This document shows, in pieces, positions 11,701-21,214 of a stretch of DNA of 64,000 nucleotides. A program made the position numbers and the translations under genes. This stretch comes from Enoplolaimus lenunculus (Eukaryota > Nematoda > Enoplea > Enoplida > Thoracostomopsidae), in NCBI GenBank assembly GCA_030248215.1, contig JASANG010001883.1, forward strand, positions 62,001 to 126,000. Reading direction: 5' to 3'. Below the pieces are notes generated by a model. It had not been told where the DNA came from. It saw nothing but the letters and a program-made list of their open reading frames with translations, and did not search any database. The number at the start of each line of letters is the position of its first letter. Position 1 is the first letter of the stretch.

Positions 11701-13169
11701 ACGCATCTCGCAGGCGTGGGGAGAGCCTCCATTACACAAGCCGCGGTCCTGTCCGTATGGCCCTCCTAAATGGTATAGGCCTCCTTCTACCATGTTGATC
11801 TGGCTACGGGCCTGATGCGAAGCCCTCCTTCGTGAATCGTACCATATCAAATCGATGCATACTTTTCAATATTTCGGCCCCTCTAACATGTTCAGGTGCC
11901 TACAGGCCGATTCCCACGGATACTGTGTGAAACTAACAATGTTATGATGCTTTAATCGCCTCATCAACCGAGCTTCTTGAAGCAATTTCAAACGTTCTTC
12001 TTCGCCAACGCTTGTTCGACACATTTTCACCGCGACATCGGCATGGTGTCGTCCACGAATTTCGGCGTTCAACAAAATACCACGGTAGACTTCGCCAAAG
12101 TTGCCCTATTATATAATCAAATGTATCGTTTTAAATTTCATAGTACAGCCAGATATTCCTTTCGAGTTTAAATGTCCAATTCATGGGCATAGCTAGGATT
12201 TTGAAAATAAGGTCACGGCGTATAAAAATTTCGGCCATTATTACTTTTAATGCCGTAACTGGAGATAAAGAGTGAGTATATATTCATAACCTGCGCCTTA
12301 GCCTAAGTGTTGAAAAAAGTGTGAAAACCCCTACGCTAGCCGAAGCAAAAAAATATCTAAACTCTAAGGTTACCCTTTTGCAGTCCGACCAGAAAACGGG
12401 TCCGCACTGAAAGTAACATGGGCCATAATCTCGAAGGGGTTCTTCATATGTTACCTACTGAAAAAGTCCTTAAAACGCCTGGATAAAAATCACCCAAAAG
12501 GCCTTGACGCATAGAGCCCATCTGCCTACGCCACCCTCCGCTTATTCGGGTCGGTAAAGTAACTCACCTCGCCAATTTTCTTTTCAAGCTTCACATCATC
12601 GTGATGTAGTTCCCATTTTTCACGTGGCACAGCACGTCGTAACACTACACCTGAACGCTCGGTAACAGCTATTTTATTTGACCAATAGTATTTAATTAAG
12701 TCGTTGACCGTTTGAAACGATGGACCTTCCAAATGAAACAATCCCTGAATATGATTAATCAGCAGTTTAATTCCAACAGGTGTGGATTGTTGAAAACCAT
12801 TGAATTTAATATTACGGTTGTTTTCGTCATATCAATAATATTATACAGTGAAACTACAGCGTGATTCACTTCACTTGTGCGAGCCAAACACACTGAAACA
12901 TTTTTGTATGATCCACCTGCGATCATAATAGTGACAAGACTTACTTCTGCGTCATGCTTAATAATAAAATGTTTCGGGGTCCCACCAGCTTGAACAGACA
13001 GCACAATTTCTTCAGTTGCAGCGCGTTTTGTCAGCCGCACCAAGAAGTCCCCATCGTTTTTGAGCAGTAAATTGATCTCTTCTCGAGGTAAAACCCCGTG
13101 AAAGTAGACCTGTCGGTCTAGACAGCCGTTTTCGCGATTTGCCGCTTGTTTGAATATCACCCATGGGAG
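5733..13169 (-). CDS. Fes/Fer-like SH2-domain protein tyrosine kinase
   Basis: Eight exons join in phase: 12945-13169, 12568-12744, 11938-12105, 9192-9255, 7843-7966, 7181-7338, 6681-6806 and 5733-5872 (stop TAG), giving about 393 residues from the first placed exon. The SH2 domain starts at VYFHGVLPR and has the phosphotyrosine-binding GDFLVR arginine near residue 45. The kinase follows directly: IGEGNFGEVY loop, AVK lysine near 161, HRDLSARN with catalytic Asp near 254, ISDFGMSR with DFG near 272, an activation-loop tyrosine in [25 protein letters not shown], and a C-lobe ending [16 protein letters not shown]. All key residues are present, so it should be active in cytoplasmic tyrosine phosphorylation. 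The order matches the C-terminal half of Fer/Fes. No F-BAR domain is seen upstream, as in nematode short Fer-like kinases. Candidate 5' exons lie at 13992-15101. Confidence 0.9.
6034..6193. mobile_element. hAT-like MITE with TTAGGC-like interior, copy 1
   Basis: A 160-bp element in the last kinase intron (5873-6680). The left end GGCCAATGTAAAGAACAGG is the inverted match of the right end, GATCTTTACATGGGCC. The 8-bp flanks CACAAAAC and CGCAAAAC agree at 7 of 8 positions, the duplication size of hAT elements. The interior is mostly CCTAAG/TTAGGC-type units. The second copy is at 15396-15588. Confidence 0.75.
8365..8808. mobile_element. Tc1/mariner-like MITE, copy 3 (inverted)
   Basis: A 444-bp copy in the opposite orientation to copies 1 and 2, lying between kinase exons 7843-7966 and 9192-9255. 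The ends are TACTGTAGTGGCCCTAATAA and TATTCGGGTGACTACAGTA, with TA at each edge. It is slightly more diverged at the left end. Confidence 0.85.
9289..9660. mobile_element. Palindromic repeat family, copy 1
   Basis: About 370 bp. The left half (ACAGTTTATTTTATAGATTT, then AAAAGATATGGATGGCC) is roughly the reverse complement of the right half (ACGGCCATAACTTG, then CGTCGAGATCTATAG), so the whole unit can fold back. The outer ends resemble GGCGGAGGTACGGAAT. Copies are at 10106-10523 and 47110-47520. No coding frame is seen. The long inverted structure suggests a foldback or MITE-type DNA transposon. Confidence 0.65.
9719..9790 (-). tRNA. Initiator tRNA-Met (CAU)
   Basis: A 72-nt cloverleaf. Acceptor arms AGCAGAG and CTCTGCT pair perfectly with discriminator A. 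The anticodon stem-loop is CTGGG-CCCATAA-CCCAG with anticodon CAT and the three G:C pairs that mark eukaryotic initiators. The T loop reads ATCGAAA, with the A54 typical of initiators instead of TTC. Internal promoter boxes are TGGCGCAGTGG (A) and GGATCGAAACC (B). There is no intron. It lies in the same orientation within the kinase intron 9256-11937, between two copies of a palindromic repeat. Confidence 0.95.
10106..10523. mobile_element. Palindromic repeat family, copy 2
   Basis: About 420 bp. It shares GTTTATTTTATAGATTTCGG and AAAAGTTATGGCCCTTCC with copy 1 at 9289-9660, and ends in the inverted counterpart GATTCCGTACCTCCGCC. Both copies sit in the same kinase intron, about 320 bp on either side of the tRNA gene, in the same orientation. 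Confidence 0.65.
11013..11062. repeat. Perfect 2 x 25-bp tandem repeat
   Basis: The unit begins AAATAAATTGTCTTG and ends GAAATTTAAAG. It is repeated twice without a mismatch in a kinase intron. It is probably a recent slippage duplication. Confidence 0.9.
11090..11660. repeat. Cluster of GACATA/TATGTC palindromes
   Basis: An AT-rich intronic stretch in which GACATAAAT, ATTTATGTCTG, GACATATATGTC, CAGACATATTAGTCT and close variants recur about ten times in both orientations, often after TTTC. Spacing is irregular, so it is not a simple tandem array. Confidence 0.5.
12182..12534. mobile_element. Degenerate hAT-like MITE
   Basis: The left end CATGGGCATAGCTAGGATTT and the right end TGCCTACGCCACCCTCC resemble the GGCGTAGC..AGG termini of hAT elements. 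It lies between kinase exons 11938-12105 and 12568-12744 and contains a TTAGCC-type tract near 12296. No target duplication is evident, and the copy is old. Confidence 0.45.
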
Positions 13170-13991
13170 CTGAAATCTAGCATTAAATTGTAATCGTAAA
13201 TCGAAGTCAAGTTACAAACCATATCTGTTCCGGTGTATATCGGAATGACTTCATTGATTAAATATTAATTTTGCGGAATTGTGTAACCATATTACTGTCA
13301 AACCGGTAGGATCATCAAATTCTTCTAACGTTCGCTCCATACACAGGGAGCAAAGCCTACTGTTACTGTTGTTCGGTGGCTTTTTCTCGTCCGAAATTTG
13401 TTTTGAAACGCAGGGATACGGGTGCAGAAGGAGGTGTTTAGATTTTCAGTCGCGTATTCTTAAGTGCAGCTATAAAACTGTGACCCAAATAAATATAACA
13501 AACTATAACTGATATTGCTTTTTGGTGTATTAGCCGAAACACAGAAATGTACAAAAAAAATTCCCGTATATTTTGCCTGAAAGTGTGCCGTTACTACACA
13601 GAGCCTGATATCTGTTTATCGTTCAAACGGAAAAAAATTATGATGTTACAGCTTGGCGTCGGCGATTAGTTTGAAAAATTTGTTAGCGTGTAAATTCCAG
13701 TACACACATGGGTGCCGCAACAATGTTAAGTTGCAATATGAAAGTCGGCGTCAGTACAGAAAATTTTGAATCATCTGCGGAAGCTAATCATTTTTCTGTT
13801 TCTAAAGACATTTTGACTCCATTTACCGCGAATACAGGCAAGACACTATATGTTATATTACTAAAATTGCCAACTGGTTTTTAGTAAAACAAGCTTACTT
13901 ACAGAATGCGCCGCAATACTATTCACAATAGAGTAAACCAAAATTTATTACAGGAGTGTTTCGTGAAGATCAAACGATTAAAAACACTTAC

Positions 13992-15101
13992 AGGAGTATT
14001 TGACGGTAGCGAACTGCTTGACGGAGACACTGAACTGGACATGCGGAACACACCGAAACCAGAAGTTGGCGCAAATTGTTCCTAAAAGTTGATCTTTTCT
14101 ATGACAATATCTGGACGGTAACTAGTCTTTTAAAACCGTTTTTAAATCTGTTTTTCATTTCTCAAGCGCGCTTTCAATGCAGACGTACCTGTACCTTGGT
14201 AACAGATGCGATAAGCCATTGGATGTATGATCTCTGACGATGGCTATCGCTTCCCAGAAATCCCACAATTTCATAGCACTAAAACAAGATCGGAGCTGTC
14301 GCCCACAATCCTATTACACTAGTAACAGATGCGATAAGCCATTGGATGTATGATCTCTGAGGATGGCTATCGCCTCCCAGAAATCCCACAATTTCATAGC
14401 ACTAAAACAAGATCGGAGCTGTCGCCCACAATCCTATTACACTAAGCAACGTCTTACTGGAACAGCAGAAATTTCTAATGAAAAACTTTTGTACTGAACA
14501 TGATGTGCCAACCTGAGCTGATCCACCGCGATTCGTCGCCCTCGACAACAGTCCAGACGTCTGCGGGTGCGATAAATACTGAAGCAATGTCGCACTCCGA
14601 CTCCGCCGCCTTGTGGGAGAACGTCTCCGTGAATGCAACACGGTCCTCTGATGGTACGCGTCTAATGGTTGTGTTTCAGGTGATGCGAGCGAATTACGAT
14701 TTTGACGCTCGGTATTTCGAAAATACATTAAGTTCAACGCAAAAACATAAAATCATTTGAAATTGTCACAACTCAAAGATGACGTTTTTGTCATATGTAA
14801 AGCTGTAGCAAGAAGTGGCCATATGGATCAGTGAGGTCTGAGATCAGAATATCACATCTATAATTGTTGTTTAAGCGTAAATTAACAAACATTTAGTGCA
14901 AGTAAAATTGCATTTTAATTGAAATATAACAAATTTAAAAAGTCAAGCGAGCTAAAGTGAAATTCGTACTGTAGAACATTAAGGTTATAATATATAAATT
15001 TACAATCGAGCGAAAGCTAAAAATCCAGCACTTATACAATTAAGCTACACTCCAAGTACCATCACTGCTAAAATTACCAGAGGCGGCGGTAGGTAAATCT
15101 A
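13992..15101 (-). CDS. Candidate 5' exons of the kinase gene
   Basis: Open segments with usable splice sites upstream of the SH2 exon form one in-phase chain. They are 15051-15101 (DLPTAASGNFSSDGTW), 14513-14647 (DRVAFTETFSHKAAES, then VFIAPADVWTVVEGDESRW), a 17-nt microexon 14458-14474, 14195-14278 (CYEIVGFLGSDSHRQRSYIQ; 28 codons) and 13992-14081 (EQFAPTSGFGVFRMSSS, a serine-rich linker). The chain ends in phase 0, which matches the phase-0 start of the SH2 exon at 13169. The protein is not an F-BAR domain and I do not recognise it. The microexon is the weakest link. No start codon was fixed and further exons may lie between 13170 and 13991. Confidence 0.4.
14200..14445. repeat. 123-bp tandem duplication copying an exon
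   Basis: Two adjacent 123-bp units, 14200-14322 and 14323-14445, differ at only about two positions. Each contains the acceptor GTTTTAG and the 28-codon frame CYEIVGFLG on the minus strand. Only the lower unit continues into a good donor (CCAAG then GTACAGG). The upper unit ends ACTAGTGTAAT, a poor donor that would not keep phase. Confidence 0.9.
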
Positions 15102-15395
15102 CTGCACCCGGAAGTGAAACAAAACAGGTAATTTAAAACGTTGTTGAAATCGATAGTAACAACCCATTAGCTCTTGTCAAATTTCAGTTTCTAAAGCAAG
15201 TTGTAACCGAATGTCCGTTTCCGGTTTTCGGTAAAAATCGATGTCCGTTTGCGTTATAGAAATACCGAGAATTAAGTTTTTTATGACCAAAATTACGTAT
15301 AAATCACGTATATATGTTGCAATTTTTATTACAGATATGCGGCAATTGTTCGATACTACAAGACTAAGAAATTCATCGAAAATCTTAAAAAATTC

Positions 15396-15588
15396 GGCCA
15401 CTGTAAAGAACAGGTGCGAAGCAGTATTGTAAGCACATTTTTAAGGCTAAGCCTAAGAATGAGTTTGTCCCTAAGCCTAAACTTAAAACTAAGCCTAAGC
15501 CTAAGGCATTCAAAAAATAGTCCAAAGCTTAAATTTACTTGATTCTAGTCCCACAGAAAAACGTTCCGCCCCTGATCTTTACATGGGC
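15396..15588. mobile_element. hAT-like MITE with TTAGGC-like interior, copy 2
   Basis: A 193-bp copy with left end GGCCACTGTAAAGAACAGG and right end CCTGATCTTTACATGGGC. The flanks AAAAATTC and AAAATTTC agree at 7 of 8 positions. The interior has several runs such as CTAAGCCTAAGCCTAAGG. It confirms the family seen at 6034-6193. Confidence 0.78.
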
Positions 15589-16368
15589 AAAATTTCTCGC
15601 ATCCGCTGTTTTTTCTTTAAAATTTCAGAAAACACGGTGAATATTTTCATATGCCTCAATTTTGTTGGCAGAAAATAAAACACCTTTTGAAACTTCTATA
15701 CTTCGACTTTTTTCTGTTGAAACTTTAAGACTTCAATATGCGTTTTTTGTTTCCGCTGTCGTTCAGCTGAAGTCGCATATTTTAGGCACTAAAGGGCCGT
15801 CGATAAGCTCTACGTATACTCTAATTAACTGAGGACTGCAGTACACCCCGAGCCCCTTTTGGCTCCACTTTGGAATATTTTAATTCGGGAGGTTGCTAAA
15901 CATTTTGAAATTTTTCATATTCAATAGTTTCGTTTACAATACGATTAATTTTACAATCCGTTTACACCCAGTTGTTCTGAAGTTTTCTATAACACATATC
16001 ACGTAACCTAAAAGTGATATAATTGAGTGTGCCGCAAGACTTCCAATAATTAAAACCTACGCAAAACGTATCAGCTTTTAGGTGCTAAAATATGCGAAGT
16101 TTACAACAAAAGATGTCCAAAATTTACCACGCTTCGTTCGAAGTTTAGTTCATCTGAAGACTGGGTTTAAATCTTAGGTCCAACATTTTACAAGTTTTGG
16201 TAAAACGGATCCCCACCGAGAAATCCTGTATCCGCCTTTGCGATACGGCCTCCATCTTAAAACATGGTGGAAGCCAGTTATGTAATAAAAGTAATATGTG
16301 CTACCGAAATTCTTTAGCGCAACTAATTAAACTGTTGGTAAAACTGCATTTTGTATAAACTGTTGGTA

Positions 16369-17084
16369 AAGCCCTATTCACACGTGCAAGTTTTTGCTGT
16401 GAGAACTTGCAGCTGCAACTTGCACGAAATACTTGCAGCTGCAAGTATTTGTAAAGAATCATAACTTTCATACTGAATCTTGACATGAATTTATGTGAAT
16501 AATTTGCAGACTACTGCAATAAATATCAAACATAACTTATAATCTATCAGTTTAGCCAATGATGATAAATGAATTCGACTTGCAGGACTATTCATACCTA
16601 CGAAATAATTCTTCGCATATATTAATCATGAATAACTTGCAGCTGCAAGTTCTTCGAATGAATTTTTCAAAAAACTTGCAGCTGCAAGTTTCAGTTGTAT
16701 GAAACATTCATGCGCAACGAAGGCTGTACTCAAAATTTCTTGACTTGAAAAAGGTTTCATCGCGATGCAATCTTTATTTAATGCTTCAAAATTTAAATCT
16801 AGTTCCAACTTTCGCCGTCGGCTGGGAAATATCAAACAAGTTAGATATTTGAATTAATTCACACTTCTTGAATAAATTCAATAAGTCTGAATTAATTCAA
16901 AACGCGCTCAGCAACATGTCTTCTGATTGGCCAATGAAAATGTAAGTGCAAGAAATTCGAGCGATTTGCAACGGCGTTCACACGTGCGAATTCAATTCAA
17001 TCACATGAATTCTAATGAATAATTTGCAACTGCAAGAACTTCAAATCTGCTTTGTGACCACACTTGCACGTGTGAATAGGGCTT
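16369..17084. mobile_element. CTTGCAGCTGCAAG-rich TIR element
   Basis: About 715 bp. The ends AAGCCCTATTCACACGTGCA and TGCACGTGTGAATAGGGCTT are perfect inverted repeats, with TA next to each edge. The interior repeats the palindrome CTTGCAGCTGCAAG several times. Sequence on both sides (TGCATTTTGTATAAACTG and TGCATTTTATATAAAATG) belongs to the adjoining minisatellite, so the element inserted at the array edge. Diverged relatives lie at 36327-36577, about 38963-39070 and 57890-57990. No transposase is present. Confidence 0.75.
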
Positions 17085-17098
17085 ACTGCATTTTATAT

Positions 17099-17292
17099 AA
17101 AATGCTGGTAAGTCCCAACCAGTGTGCATGACCTATAAAATGCATGGTAAGTCCCAGCCAGTGTGCATAAACTATAAAATGCCTGGTAAGTCCCAACCAG
17201 TGTGCATAAACTATAAAATGCCTGGTAGGTCCCAACCAGTGTGCATAAACTATAAAATGCATGGTAAGTCCCAGCCAGTGTGCATAAACTAT
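17099..17292. repeat. Minisatellite, five 39-bp units
   Basis: The unit starts AAAATGCCTGGTAAGTCCCA and ends GTGTGCATAAACTAT. Five head-to-tail copies differ at a few positions, mainly CATGG/CCTGG and CAACC/CAGCC. Each copy carries GGTAAGT (GGTAGGT in one), a match to a splice donor on the plus strand, not the strand of the neighbouring genes. No spacers vary, so it is not a CRISPR array. Confidence 0.92.
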
Positions 17293-17306
17293 CGGTAAGT
17301 TCAGTT

Positions 17307-17518
17307 CAGGGTGCAATTGGAGTGAAAAGTACCTTAGCCATAGGTGAAACGAAATAGGTAAAAACAATTTCAGCCAATTTTAGAATATGCAGTAAAGTGT
17401 GGACAAAAATTTATAGTTTAGGCTTACTACAGAAATTGCCAAAATCATCGGCAAATTCTACCCAAACCCGAAGTGAATTTTTAGCCGGAAACGGAAGCAG
17501 GCCTCCGGTTGTACCCTT
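17307..17518. mobile_element. CAGGGTGCAA-type hAT-like MITE, short copy
   Basis: The left end CAGGGTGCAATTGGAG and the right end GGCCTCCGGTTGTACCCT match the inverted ends of the family at 32135-32519. It is about 210 bp and adjoins the minisatellite. The flanks do not give a clear 8-bp duplication, so it is an old copy. Confidence 0.55.
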
Positions 17519-18349
17519 GTTACAACTGTTGCATTTTGTGCCAGAACCCCATTTTCATTATGAAACGGGCGAATCGCCATGCTGGAAAAAGCCAGTTCTG
17601 CTGGCGGAACATAATATAATGCCTCAGTAAAAGAGTAATCCTGTTCAAATAACGCAAGCATTTTACTTGGCGTAGCAAAGGCAAAATATATTAACAAACT
17701 GCTCAAGTACATATTATAAGTCAAGCAAAACGTGCTTGAAAAACATTCAACTTTACACATACCTATAACGATATAAAATTATACGATAATCGCAAATTCG
17801 AAACTATTATGCTTTGTTCAACTATGAGTTGATTTAAAAATTTAGTCAAATATATGGGCAGGCAAAACCATTTCACCCGCATGTATTTATCAGTATCATG
17901 ATCAGTTATGCTATAACCCTGTAAAGAGAGGCGTATGTTTACGAACTTAGGCGTAGGTTTAGGCTTAGGTTTAGTAGACAGACCACTCCCACTATAATTA
18001 ACATGGGTTATAGGTTCATCTCATATTGATTACGTTACAGAAAAGGTTCGACGTTCAACTAAATATTTAAACATACAGCACAGTGCTACATATAATGACA
18101 ATAATATCACAGACAAACATTAAAACTTAACTCGACGACACTAAGATCCATAGAATGGCAAATAACCAACACATCCATCATATGGCTACATCAAGGCTGG
18201 AGAGCACCAAATCTACCCAAAACATGATTTAACTGGAAAGAAAACATTTTCCCAAGCCACACAGATTCAAAGTTCGAAAAATTTAAATAATATGGGCGCA
18301 TTAGCTTAAAGACATCAGCCTATCATCAGTTAATCTACAAATCAACCAA

Positions 18350-18505
18350 CGTAATAACCTTGTAGTACTTGTTTACCTTCCCCCACAAAAAGTATCACAC
18401 ACATAATGAACAGATTAATAAAATAGGCTGTTGCTTATTTTTAGTCTCGTTTAGCCTTAGCCCAAACCTAGGGAAGGTAAACAAGCACCACCCTTGAAAC
18501 TACAT
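18350..18505. mobile_element. Small foldback element with a TTAGCC core
   Basis: The left arm CTTGTTTACCTTCCC pairs with the right arm GGGAAGGTAAACAAG, about 110 bp apart, and outer bases match less well (TAGTA against CACCAC). The interior contains TTTAGCCTTAGCCC. It is probably a MITE or hairpin-forming repeat downstream of the ninein stop. Confidence 0.5.
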
Positions 18506-18764
18506 ACTACAAGTTACAACCAAACAACACAGCATCGACGCATTGCACTTGCACAATGCATAAGTTTGATTCACTAATTTTACTCCAATAGTCGTACGTC
18601 ACACCATGATTGGTCAAACAATACCATCGCTACAACCATACCTATGAACGCAATAATTATGTTCATAGTTCAAACCCTATAATTACAAGTTTTCGTGCTA
18701 TAGGAGCTCCTTTAACCATACAGAGAGCAGAGGAACGTTGAACTCCAGCTCCACTTCCAACAGT

Positions 18765-19606
18765 TCAAGGCTGATTTCGTCGTGAAAGCTCATTTGCAAG
18801 TGATAACAATCCGAGTCGTACATCGTCCCAGACTCCTTCGTTGAGTTCATTGCGACACCGTGACACATCGCTGGCAAGCACCGCGTTTTCGACGTAGAGT
18901 CGCTGCGACAGTTCTGCAGTTTTGACGCCACCACTAATCTAAAATAACATAAATAACAAAACAACCGCAAACAGTATTTTCTTTTTATATTTGCGCTATA
19001 CAGATATCAATAAAATGCAATCCTTAAGATGGCCAAAATCAATTGACAACCCATCATTTAAATAGGAGAAATAAAATCGAACATATACAACAGTAGGTAT
19101 GTTTTAGCGAAAACTATTCCAAAATTGTTTGAGATAAGCTACATATGTATATACACAGCTATTAATTTTAAGGTAGTCTCAGTCGGAAAGGTTAGAATTC
19201 TTAAGCATCAAAACAGACCACCCCAAACAGTAAACCATACACTTAAGTTTTATAACAAAAACAACTACGCCATAGGTAGTGTGATATAATAAAGCTTACT
19301 AACAACCTCATCTCAAGTGGACTAGTATACCTAAACTTCAAACGTGACTCCAGACAAAACACTATTCAAACCAACATCGCCCAATTTCATTTATCTCAAC
19401 ATAACTCACATGTGCTTTGAGATCGTTAATTTTCGACTCGATCAATGCGTCTTTTTCGCGGAGACGTGTCGTCAGTAAATAATTTGCGTCTTCCAAGTAG
19501 CTTAACCGAGCGCATAGCGATTTATCGGTTGCACCAGTAGCTGTTGCACTGGTCGCACCGGTTTCGATCCCGACACCTTTGATGCTTTGGACTTCATGCA
19601 ATCGCC
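18765..19606 (-). CDS. Ninein C-terminal exons 26-27
   Basis: Exon 26 (19410-19606) reads LCARLSYLEDANYLLTTRLR and ends LIESKINDLKAH. Exon 27 (18765-18938) reads TAELSQRLYVENAVLASDVS, then NELSRRNQP and a TGA stop. The LYVENA.L motif near a short C-terminal coil is the hallmark of the ninein C terminus (DLYVENAQLL in vertebrates), the most conserved end of the family. Both introns are in phase. This is the strongest single piece of evidence for the family assignment. Confidence 0.92.
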
Positions 19607-21119
19607 CTAGAAGAAACAAATACTTTTCTTGACTAATTGAACTACCACCATTGGATAATCAGCCGTTCACAATATTTTTGTCAACAATGTCATAAAAACT
19701 TTAGTAGGTTTGCGCCGCGATAAAAAACTAGCCGAACCCAATTGCGCTGTCACTGAAACATGGGCACATGATAGTTGTAAGGACCTACCCACCGGGACAC
19801 TAAAACCTGGAAGACTAGTAGAGAACAAAGTAGTGATAGATTTTCATAGAGTACTGTTTTACTGATCCAAAACATCGGCGCAAATGAGTTAGCGCTGAAT
19901 ATTCAATAAACACATCCGGAAAGGTGTTTTTGTAATACAAACGTGAGTATTACAATTAGGTTTAGTCTTGGGCACAGGATTAAGCTTATGCGGCCACCCC
20001 GGGGCATTTATGGGAATGACAAGGCGAAATTCCGGCAAATACCACATGATATTATACAGCAAAATCAGGGTGCAACCGGAATTCCATTTCCGGTCCCGGC
20101 ATTTTTCCACCTTCCGGTTCCGGTTCGGTAAATTATTAAAGAAATTAAAAATTCCGGTACTAAAATTTTTACTAAAAATGACGATAAAAATTAAATAGAT
20201 TGCATTAGTATAGTGTGAAAACCTTGACAATCGTGACAATCGCAAAAAGAACATAAAAATGAATTTTTCGGTGGCAAGTTTTTCATTTTCTGGTGTCGGT
20301 TCCTGTTCCGGTAAATCGTAATTCCGGATGCACCCTAGGGACAATGTAATTTGGGTTCTGTAATAAAAAGAAAACGAAGTATTAAGTGATTTGGATCACT
20401 AAACTAGGTCTTGCATTTCCGTTTCCGACGGAGATTTCCTCTAAGTACATTTATATTATACAACAAATGTAAATTTTAAAACCTAGTATCATATAATTTG
20501 ACAGCGGATTAAAGTGCAGACAAAATATTGCCCGCTATTGTAATAAGGAAAAACGTTTTCAGGGCATCCCCTGTTATAACGTGAGGCCCGCATTAAACTT
20601 ATGCATAGGCTTAGCTTAGGCTTTGGCATAACTTAGGATAGGCTTAGTTTAGGCTTAAGTTAGATATTTGTTTTGGTTTAAGCCTTGGTTAAGCTTATTC
20701 TTAGGTTGGGCTTACGCTTATAGGTTTAAGCTTAGGTTTAAGTTGACTGGGAGACTGGGACATACCCTGCCAGCTACCAAAACGTACGCACACCGTTTTG
20801 CACACAAAATACCCCTCAAAACTCACCATTACCACTTGTGGTCTTTAAATCTGGGACCCAATTTTCATTCTTAGGTGCGGGCCACCATTCGATACCCGAC
20901 TCCAAATCAGCACCCAAGCTTCGTCGAGCACTATGGCGCGGTTGCCTAACAACCGGCATGAAATCAGAAGCTGCAGCAGCGTCACTGACAGCTTCAAACG
21001 CCGAAACTGCCGCTTTTACAGAGGGAACACTATCAGCGGAGACAACCTTTATGGGACTCGTTGATGTTGATTTAATCGATTCATTTTTCACCAGAAACTC
21101 AGCTTCGCAATTATTATAC

Positions 21120-21214
<95 letters not shown>

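Larger units (their letters stand above)
15102..18764. other. Intergenic region between the kinase and ninein genes
   Basis: No gene is recognised here. It holds four repeats annotated separately: a TTAGGC-carrying MITE, a CTTGCAGCTGCAAG-rich element, a 39-bp minisatellite and two small inverted-repeat elements. It should also contain the kinase promoter and the ninein 3' UTR, but neither could be delimited. No AATAAA in the ninein sense was seen close to its stop. Confidence 0.5.

Noticed and set aside
14402-14737. Arginine/serine-rich minus-strand frame (RS-like protein)
   Set aside because: Another minus frame over 14513-14647 has better codon character and splice phases. The RS look comes from that shift.
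17099-17292. CRISPR-like array
   Set aside because: Units are directly adjacent with no unique spacers, and the setting is eukaryotic. It is a minisatellite.
19889-20344. 151-codon minus-strand frame that might be a transposase
   Set aside because: Most of it runs through the 272-bp MITE at 20066-20337, which is non-coding. The translation mirrors the repeat motifs.
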